NCBI GenBank assembly: GCA_913045395.1
Contig: CAJWPV010000084.1
Coordinates: 1 to 6,574 of the forward strand
Direction of reading: 5' to 3'
DNA: 6,574 bases
From: an uncultured Verrucomicrobiota bacterium
GTDB taxonomy: Bacteria; Verrucomicrobiota; Verrucomicrobiia; Limisphaerales; UBA1096
This document shows positions 1-5,262 of the stretch, piece by piece. How positions within the stretch are numbered: position 1 is the first letter of the stretch; each line of letters opens with the position of its first letter. The notes under the pieces are model-generated. The model was not told where the DNA came from, did not search any database, and saw only the letters and a program-made list of their open reading frames with translations. The position numbers were made by a program, and so were the translations under genes.

Positions 1-453
1 GGCAATCCCGTCCGGCGTCAGCAGCACGCTGTCGCGCCACACGTAGTACAGCCCATCCTCTGCCTCGAAGGCCAGGCGGAAGGTGTGGAACGCGTCGGTG
101 TTGTCGTTCTCATCCAGCACCGTGCCGGTCAGCGTCTGGGTGTTCCCGGTGTTCACCTGCAGGATGTTGCGCTCCACCCCGTTGGCTCCCCAGATGACAA
201 GACCATTGCCCTCATCAGGGGCCAGGCGCACAGATATTTCTACCGTCCACGAGCCGCCGTCGGCGACTCCCTTTTCCCAGACCGATTCGTTGTTGTCGTG
301 CTGCAACCAGCCGTTGTTGGCCGCTGAAACCAGCGACAGGTGTCCGTCGTTCAACTCGAAGTTGGTCGCACCGCCGGCGTTGACCCAGCCGTTGACCAGG
401 GCTTCACCGTCGTAAATATCGCCCGGGGCTGCAACCAACTCAAAGTCCGCCGA
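1..453 (-). repeat. LamG-like module, copy 3 (residues 988-1138, cut by window edge)
   Basis: Third copy, offset 270 residues from copy 2: SADFELV, YDGEALV, NNGWLQHDNN, SVWEKGVADGGSWT, GLVIWGANG, DENDNTDAFHTF and YYVWRDS are visible. The conserved GDCC and EYIRYDTTG end lies beyond the left edge. It resembles copy 2 more than copy 1, sharing VWEKGVA and DAFHTF, which suggests copies 2 and 3 come from a later duplication. Confidence 0.85.
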
Positions 454-3414
454 GCCCAAAGGAGTGATAATGGGCCCACTGGCAGGGATCACGACGCTGG
501 TTTCTGCAATCGAGTTACCCGCAAGATCAGCCACATTCTTGATGGTCAGGCTTGAGTCGCCTCCATCGACCGTGCCATCCACGTTGAGCACAACAGTTTT
601 TCCATCCTCGAGCACGGTGATGCTCGTGACAGCTGCCCCGGCGATGGAGTAGTTGGCCAAGGAGTTTGCGCCCTGCGTCACCACGTCGCCCGCCGGTGCG
701 TAGGCACCGGTGGTGTCGTAGCGGATGTACTCGAGATCGACAATACTCATCGGGATGTTCGAGCAGCAGTCGCCCACGATGAACCGGTTGGAACCGGTGC
801 CGGCTTGCGGCGGATCCCCGTCAACATTCAGCAGTTGGCCGTCCCGCCACAGGTAGTAATTGCCACTTCCGGCCTCGAACGCCATCCGGAAGGTATGGAA
901 CGCATCGGTGTTGTCGTTCTCATCCAAGGCTATCTTGCCGTAGTTTCGGGTGTCAGCGGTGTTGATCTGCATGATGCCACGCTCCTTGCCATTCGCACCC
1001 CAGATGACGATGCCATTCCCGTCGTCGTCGGCCAGGCGCACCCGAATCTCCGCCGTCCACGAGCCGCCGGCAGCCACGCCCTTCTCCCAGACCGTGTTGT
1101 CGTTGTCATGCTGGAGCCAGCCGTTGTTTTCCGGCGAATTGATGGCCAAGAACCCATCATCCAGCTCAAATTCGAGCGCGCCGCCGGCATTGACCCAGTC
1201 GCCCAGCAGGGCTTCCCCATCATAAATATCCTTCGCGGCAGCCGTGACCTCGAACTCAGCCGAGTCGCGCGGGATGGTCGTGGCGACCGCACCGTTATCG
1301 AGGCGAAGCGGCTCGCTGAACTCGACCGTGACCAGATTCCCCTCGGCGGTGATCGAAACCACTGTCGGGGCTTCGTCATCCACCGCCACCGTCAGCGTGG
1401 CCTCGACGGAAACCACTTCACTGCCAGGCACGCTGCAAACCACGGTGTAAACCGCCCCGGTGTCGTTGATCGTGTAGCCGGACAACTCCAAGACTGGGCC
1501 GGTGGCCCCGGCGATGTCGGCACCGTTCTTCCGCCACTGATACTGGACATGCGACCCCACGGCCGAGCTGCCCTCTGCGCCAACGGACAGGCTGACCGTT
1601 GCGTTCAACGGCGCCGTTAGGTTCTGCGGCTGTGCGGTGATCTTGACGCTCGAGCCGGAGGGATCGACGTACGTGCCGGTGTACTGGCCCGAAATCGGCT
1701 GCAATTTGCCGACGCTGATTGTCTCCTCGTCGTCCCAGTGGCGCCAGGCAACCTTGGCGCCGTCGCCGCCACCGCCTTCCTTGTAAATCAACTCAGTGTA
1801 ATAACGGTTGCCGGCCTCCAACGGATCAAAGGCATATCCCTCCTCATCGCCGCCCCCCTCGAACTGGGTGCTCCAGCTCAGCTCCTGTGCGACGAATTCC
1901 AAGTTTTCCCTGGTGTCATCCGTGCTGACATAGAGTTCCCCGGCGTCATCGCTGGCAATGAAAAAGGCGTATTCCCCGTCGCGATCCGGGAACAGCCAGC
2001 CGCTGATGCGCGCGCCGTAGTTGTCGCCCTTGCTGTCGAAAGCAGTCTTGGTGTCATAAGCGGTCAGGTACAGCACCTCGTCCACCGCGTTGTTCTCGTA
2101 TTTCTCATCCTCATACAAATCCTCCACATGAATACCGGCTATACCGGCGAAATATTCAAACTTCAGGAAGCCACGCGCAAAGACGAACGCATGAACATCC
2201 ACTGAGGTGCCCGCGGCAATGGCGTTGCCGGACTCGTCCTTCACACCGGCAACCGAGAGGCTGTACACATTCCCCTCCGCCTGTTTGCTTGTGGTCAGCA
2301 CCACGGTTGAGGAATCCTTAAGGGCAGCCTTCTCCACGCTCAACGCGTCATCGGCGAATGAGTAGTTGCCCTTGGCCACGGCGCTCGATGCATCCACTGG
2401 CTCTGAGAAAACCACGGTCACCGTGTCGAACGTGTCCGAGGCGGATGCGCTCGTGATCGTCGGCAGAACCTCATCCACCAGAACTGTCAATGTAGCCACT
2501 TCCGTTTCGACGTCCTCAATCACATTGCCACCAAGCAGTTTATATTCACCGGCGTGATCCTTGGTGACGAATTCGATTGTGTATGAGCTACTGACTGCCC
2601 CCTCGATAGCCTCGCCGTCATTGAGCCACTGGTAGCTGGTGATCGGGCCGTCAAACGCCGCCGAGAAGGTGACACTGTCCCCCACCTTCACCGTGGCGCT
2701 CTCCGGATTCCTGGCCACCTTGGCCGCAACCGCAAGCGGGGAATACGAGCCGGTGGTGTCGTAGCGGATGTACTCTAGATCCACCGTCGTCATCGGAACG
2801 TTTGTACAGCAGTCGCCGACAATAAACCGGCTGTGAGCCGTGTTGGCCTGGGCGGCGGCGGCGTCGGTCAGCAACGCGCCGTTGCGCCACACGTAGTATA
2901 GGTCGTCGTCCCAGTCGAAAGCGATACGGAACGTGTTGAAGCCGCCGGTGTTATCGTTCTCATCGATCACCTCGGCGTTGAACATTTTCGTGTTGTTGGT
3001 GTTGATTTGAAGAATGCCGCGCTCGGTTCCGTTGGCGCCCCAGATGACAATACCGTTGCCGTCATCGGCGGCCAGGCGCACGCGAATCTCCGCTGTCCAC
3101 GATTCACCATCCTCGGTGCCCACCTCCCACGGCGACTCGTCGTTGTCGTGCTGTATCCAGCCGTTGTTTTCCGGCGAATCGATGGTCAGGAACCCATCGT
3201 TGAACTTGAACTCCAGCTTCCCACCGGCGTTGACCCAGCTATTCAGCAAGGCGTCCCCATCAAAAATCTGCGAGGCACTGTTGTTCACCTCAAATTCGGC
3301 TGAATCCTTCTCGACCGGCTCTGCCTTGGCCAAGCCGGTGGCCAAGGCTAGTCCAGCGACGAAACCCCACGCTGCCCGACGGCATCCTAACCTTAATCTA
3401 TGGTTTCTGTTCAT
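1..3414 (-). CDS. Large secreted multidomain protein with LamG-like repeats, Ig-like, SbsA-type Ig and PA14-like domains (C-terminus beyond window)
   Basis: One frame runs without a stop from ATG at 3414 to the left edge (1138 codons seen). An in-frame TAA lies just upstream and this is the first in-frame ATG, so the start is firm, although no Shine-Dalgarno is visible. Residues 1-31 form a Sec signal peptide: basic RNHRLRLGCRR, hydrophobic core, likely cleavage after AKA. Domains in order: LamG-like copy 1 (37-224); Ig-like (about 230-313, with YQWLNDG and DHAGEY); SbsA-type Ig (318-406, with VVFSEPV and NYSF); PA14-like (about 415-575, with YGARISGWLFPDRDGEYAFF and SDDAGELYVS); Ig-like (591-678, YQWRKNG); SbsA-type Ig first half (682-703); LamG-like copy 2 (717-907); SbsA-type second half (914-975); LamG-like copy 3 (988-1138, cut). 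No catalytic motif was recognised. Inferred role: exported adhesion or carbohydrate-contacting protein. The C-terminus, where a sorting signal would be, is not visible. Domain names come from reading motifs, not from a profile search. Confidence 0.92.
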   Translation of the reverse strand, partial: MNRNHRLRLGCRRAAWGFVAGLALATGLAKAEPVEKDSAEFEVNNSASQIFDGDALLNSWVNAGGKLEFKFNDGFLTIDSPENNGWIQHDNDESPWEVGTEDGESWTAEIRVRLAADDGNGIVIWGANGTERGILQINTNNTKMFNAEVIDENDNTGGFNTFRIAFDWDDDLYYVWRNGALLTDAAAAQANTAHSRFIVGDCCTNVPMTTVDLEYIRYDTTGSYSPLAVAAKVARNPESATVKVGDSVTFSAAFDGPITSYQWLNDGEAIEGAVSSSYTIEFVTKDHAGEYKLLGGNVIEDVETEVATLTVLVDEVLPTITSASASDTFDTVTVVFSEPVDASSAVAKGNYSFADDALSVEKAALKDSSTVVLTTSKQAEGNVYSLSVAGVKDESGNAIAAGTSVDVHAFVFARGFLKFEYFAGIAGIHVEDLYEDEKYENNAVDEVLYLTAYDTKTAFDSKGDNYGARISGWLFPDRDGEYAFFIASDDAGELYVSTDDTRENLEFVAQELSWSTQFEGGGDEEGYAFDPLEAGNRYYTELIYKEGGGGDGAKVAWRHWDDEETISVGKLQPISGQYTGTYVDPSGSSVKITAQPQNLTAPLNATVSLSVGAEGSSAVGSHVQYQWRKNGADIAGATGPVLELSGYTINDTGAVYTVVCSVPGSEVVSVEATLTVAVDDEAPTVVSITAEGNLVTVEFSEPLRLDNGAVATTIPRDSAEFEVTAAAKDIYDGEALLGDWVNAGGALEFELDDGFLAINSPENNGWLQHDNDNTVWEKGVAAGGSWTAEIRVRLADDDGNGIVIWGANGKERGIMQINTADTRNYGKIALDENDNTDAFHTFRMAFEAGSGNYYLWRDGQLLNVDGDPPQAGTGSNRFIVGDCCSNIPMSIVDLEYIRYDTTGAYAPAGDVVTQGANSLANYSIAGAAVTSITVLEDGKTVVLNVDGTVDGGDSSLTIKNVADLAGNSIAETSVVIPASGPIITPLGSADFELVAAPGDIYDGEALVNGWVNAGGATNFELNDGHLSLVSAANNGWLQHDNNESVWEKGVADGGSWTVEISVRLAPDEGNGLVIWGANGVERNILQVNTGNTQTLTGTVLDENDNTDAFHTFRLAFEAEDGLYYVWRDSVLLTPDGIA
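694..1266 (-). repeat. LamG-like module, copy 2 (residues 717-907), nested within an SbsA-type Ig domain
   Basis: Same module as copy 1, offset by 680 residues through most of its length: DSAEFEV, YDGEALL, NNGWLQHDND, SWTAEIRVRLA, GIVIWGANG, DENDNTDAFHTF, FIVGDCCSN, VDLEYIRYDTTGAY. DNA is also closely similar to copy 1 in places, for example the stretch encoding EYIRYDTTG near 715-740 against 2755-2775. Its flanks are not ordinary linkers: they read as the two halves of one SbsA-type Ig domain. Confidence 0.85.
2743..3306 (-). repeat. LamG-like module, copy 1 (residues 37-224)
   Basis: First of three homologous modules of about 190 residues. It runs from DSAEFEV to YDTTGSYSP. Shared landmarks are FDGDALL, NNGWIQHDND, SWTAEIRVRLA, GIVIWGANG.ERGI, DENDNT, YYVWRNG, RFIVGDCC and VDLEYIRYDTTG. 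The alternating beta-strand pattern, with a conserved central IVIWG strand and an 'FRIAF...YYVWRNG' segment, is like concanavalin A/LamG folds. It directly follows the signal peptide. The fold is inferred from the pattern. Confidence 0.8.
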
Positions 3415-3423
3415 TATTAGTTT

Positions 3424-3435
3424 ATGTTATAACAT
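3424..3435. promoter_or_regulatory. Perfect 12-bp palindrome carrying divergent extended -10-like elements
   Basis: The sequence ATGTTATAACAT equals its own reverse complement, so each strand reads TG-T-TATAAC, an extended -10 pattern. On the minus strand the hexamer is at 3431-3426. A start about 7 bases downstream would fall near 3419, leaving only about 5 bases before the ATG at 3414, that is, a nearly leaderless mRNA. This fits the absence of a Shine-Dalgarno. On the plus strand the hexamer is at 3428-3433, facing the prepilin genes. No good -35 was found on either strand. It could equally be an operator for a dimeric regulator, or chance in an A/T-rich patch. Confidence 0.4.
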
Positions 3436-3504
3436 GTCTCGCTCCCCATGAAGGAACGTATGCAAGTCGCCGCAAGTAAACTCAAGCATATAACCCGCCC
3501 CAGC

Positions 3505-3549
3505 CGGTTGCTGTTGAAGTCCCGTCAACCGCTTAGCCAAGCGCGGTTG
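3505..3549 (+). promoter_or_regulatory. Two mutually exclusive stem-loops upstream of the first prepilin gene
   Basis: CAACCGC at 3526-3532 can pair with GCGGTTG at 3543-3549 (7 bp, 10-base loop). Its first six bases can instead pair with CGGTTG at 3505-3510 (6 bp, 15-base loop). The rest of the 3415-3673 intergenic region shows no convincing gene. If transcription started at the palindrome near 3440, this would lie in a leader of about 230 bases. Alternative pairing is seen in attenuators, but the stems are short and no terminator U-tract follows, so a regulatory role is only a possibility. Confidence 0.2.
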
Positions 3550-3673
3550 CGGCCCATCTCCAACTCACCTGATTTTGATGGACATCCAACCCGTCAGAGA
3601 CCATACTACGCGTTGCGAACCAATACATCGATCAATTGTCAAAGTCGATTCGCTGGCCTGAATTCACCACGTT

Positions 3674-4372
3674 ATAAAAACAACCAAGCGCAACGGGTTC
3701 ACACTCATCGAGCTGCTGGTGGTGATCGCCATCATTGCCATTTTGGCGAGCCTGCTGCTTCCGGCGCTGGCCCGGTCCAAGGCCAAGGCAAACAATGTCA
3801 AGTGCATCAGCAACCAGAAGCAAATCGGCTTGGCCTTCATGATGTATGCGGGGGACAACGATGAGTCCTACCCCGCGCTCACCAACTGGGCGACTTCCGG
3901 GGGGAAACAAGGGAAAAGGGACTTGTACAGCGGAAAAACGACCCCTCAGCGCAGGCCACTGAACAAATACGCGGCATCGGTCGGGGTCTTTTTATGCCCA
4001 TCGGACAAGGGGGATTCATTGCACAACATCGATCATTGCTACACTGCATGGGGAACCAGTTATCTGCCCCAATTCAGCCACGACTCATTCAGGGTGAAGA
4101 TGGTTTGCGGTGTTCAAAATGACCGGAACAGCCGTTCCATCAAGTCAGGACAAATAGCCAGAAGTCCCTCAAACAAAATCATCCAGGGCGATTGGACATG
4201 GCACCCCAACCGGACCAAGGACAATCCCAAATATCTCTGGCACACCGTCCGCGGGCACTTTCGAAATAACATCCTGTTCGGGGATGGACATGTTGATTTT
4301 TTCAAGTTCCCCAACGAAGCTCCCAGCTGGATTTGGTCTCCCCCGCCAAATTCCTCATGGAAATGGTGGTGA
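3674..4372 (+). CDS. Prepilin-type (type IV pilin-like/pseudopilin) secreted protein; no canonical start codon
   Basis: Counting from ATA at 3674 the product is 232 residues. Residues 2-8 (KTTKRNG) are a typical short basic prepilin leader. Gly8 precedes the class III cleavage site, F9 is +1 and E13 is the +5 glutamate, followed by the hydrophobic helix [19 protein letters not shown]. Downstream come the usual family segments: [29 protein letters not shown] (107-114) and [11 protein letters not shown], with His195 and Asp204-Gly205 resembling the H-x9-DG motif with one residue fewer. Cysteines are at 44, 108, 122 and 145. The tail is tryptophan-rich ([15 protein letters not shown]). The frame opens after TGA at 3659-3661 and holds no ATG, GTG or TTG before the signature; GTG at 3719 would remove the leader and half the helix. 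So the start is ATA 3674 or ATT 3662 used unusually, or the gene has lost its start, or there is a base error. The family is exported and probably assembled or anchored in the cell envelope; exact role unknown. Confidence 0.8.
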   Translation: MKTTKRNGFTLIELLVVIAIIAILASLLLPALARSKAKANNVKCISNQKQIGLAFMMYAGDNDESYPALTNWATSGGKQGKRDLYSGKTTPQRRPLNKYAASVGVFLCPSDKGDSLHNIDHCYTAWGTSYLPQFSHDSFRVKMVCGVQNDRNSRSIKSGQIARSPSNKIIQGDWTWHPNRTKDNPKYLWHTVRGHFRNNILFGDGHVDFFKFPNEAPSWIWSPPPNSSWKWW

Positions 4373-4430
4373 AACTATCGCACACACCCGATGAAAAGCG
4401 ATAAAGGGAATTGGCAATAAGATCGTCATT

Positions 4431-5147
4431 ATGAAAATACCCAGACGCAGCGGCTTCACCCTCATCGAACTCCTCGTCGTGATTGCCATCATTGCCATCC
4501 TGGCCGCGTTGCTGTTGCCCGCCTTGTCAGGCGCCAAGGAACGAAGCAGGAGATCCGTCTGCAAATCCAACCAGCGTCAGCTTACACTGACAATCCTCAT
4601 GTATGCGGGTGAGAATGAAGGCAAGTTTCCGACAGGACTTCGTAACAACAATATGTCCCACTACACATTTATCAGTGACAAGGTGTTCCTCTACCTTCGC
4701 GACAAGGGCAGCCTGTCCACCAATTCATTCTCCTGCCCCAACAAGCAGGATTGGTTTCGCAGGGGATCAGTTGGTTACCGTCTCGGCTACTACTACCTGT
4801 GGGGGCATAAGACCCCGAAAGAGCCCAGGAACTATTCGCCCCCACCGCGGGGCTCCACCGCACCGATACACTGGGACTCTCCAAACCGGGACACCGATCC
4901 GCCGGTCTGGGCCATGATTGGCGATGTGGTTGAAAAAGGAACCTTCACTCCCCCGGTGACCTCCAGCCCGCACGGACCTGGGGGGAGTGTCAGCAGCAAA
5001 TTCAACTCCTTTCCCGAGCCAGACAAGATCGGTTCGGAAGGAGGGAACGTGGGCTATGTCGATGGATCGGTGCAATGGGTCAAGCAGGTCACGATGCGAC
5101 CCCATAACGCGACCATTCCCGCCGGGCGAATCATCGGCTACTGGTGA
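4431..5147 (+). CDS. Prepilin-type (type IV pilin-like/pseudopilin) secreted protein
   Basis: 238 residues from ATG at 4431. The leader MKIPRRSG is basic and ends in Gly8, the prepilin peptidase site. It is followed by [24 protein letters not shown] with the +5 glutamate at E13. The family segments [24 protein letters not shown] (44-67 region), SCPN (101-104) and [14 protein letters not shown] (204-217) are all present. The C-terminal His-to-DG motif is stretched: His181 and Asp211-Gly212 are separated by a proline- and serine-rich stretch. It lies 58 bases after the first prepilin gene on the same strand and probably shares its transcript. It is a paralogue, not a repeat of the same gene, as the middle regions differ. 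No strong Shine-Dalgarno is seen; AAGGGA at about 4404-4409 is too far away. Likely exported and processed by a prepilin peptidase. Whether it forms fibres is not shown. Confidence 0.94.
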   Translation: MKIPRRSGFTLIELLVVIAIIAILAALLLPALSGAKERSRRSVCKSNQRQLTLTILMYAGENEGKFPTGLRNNNMSHYTFISDKVFLYLRDKGSLSTNSFSCPNKQDWFRRGSVGYRLGYYYLWGHKTPKEPRNYSPPPRGSTAPIHWDSPNRDTDPPVWAMIGDVVEKGTFTPPVTSSPHGPGGSVSSKFNSFPEPDKIGSEGGNVGYVDGSVQWVKQVTMRPHNATIPAGRIIGYW

Positions 5148-5262
5148 TGCAATAAATAGAAACGTATCGAACAGGGATGATAACCACCGGAATCATGGCT
5201 CGATCGATGGAAAGATTTGCCTTCACCATAACCAGGAAGGACAGGAAATATCTATTAGTCAA

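Noticed and set aside
805..1620. A 271-codon plus-strand open frame, and a similar one at 85-327, whose products resemble each other (for example GVVVLIQ and VVGQAH)
   Set aside because: They lie antisense to LamG-like copies 2 and 3. Their similarity to each other follows from the repeated coding DNA on the minus strand, which carries clear domain motifs. No signal peptide or known family is seen in the antisense products.
1738..2205. 155-codon plus-strand open frame
   Set aside because: Antisense to the PA14-like part of the large minus-strand gene, which is in a well-supported frame; no recognisable motif.
3636..3678. TTGTCA at 3636-3641 with TATAAA at 3673-3678 as a promoter for the first prepilin gene
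   Set aside because: The spacing of 31 bases is too long, and the TATAAA overlaps the expected start codon. The alternative -10 at the correct spacing (TGAATT) matches poorly.
3448..3864. 138-codon plus-strand open frame beginning just after the palindrome
   Set aside because: Its second half overlaps the prepilin signature in the wrong frame, and the first half is arginine/serine-rich with no motif. A frameshift joining it to the prepilin was considered, but it would give a leader of about 80 residues, far longer than normal for prepilins.
4376..4403. Inverted repeat TATCGC / GCGATA between the two prepilin genes, considered as a terminator
   Set aside because: The stem is only 6 bp with a 16-base loop and no T-tract follows. 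It would not end transcription, and read-through into the second prepilin gene is more likely.
5148..5262. Intergenic stretch checked for a terminator or promoter
   Set aside because: No stem-loop with a T-tract and no convincing -35/-10 pair; only a weak purine-rich stretch (AGGAAGG, AGGAAA) upstream of the next start.
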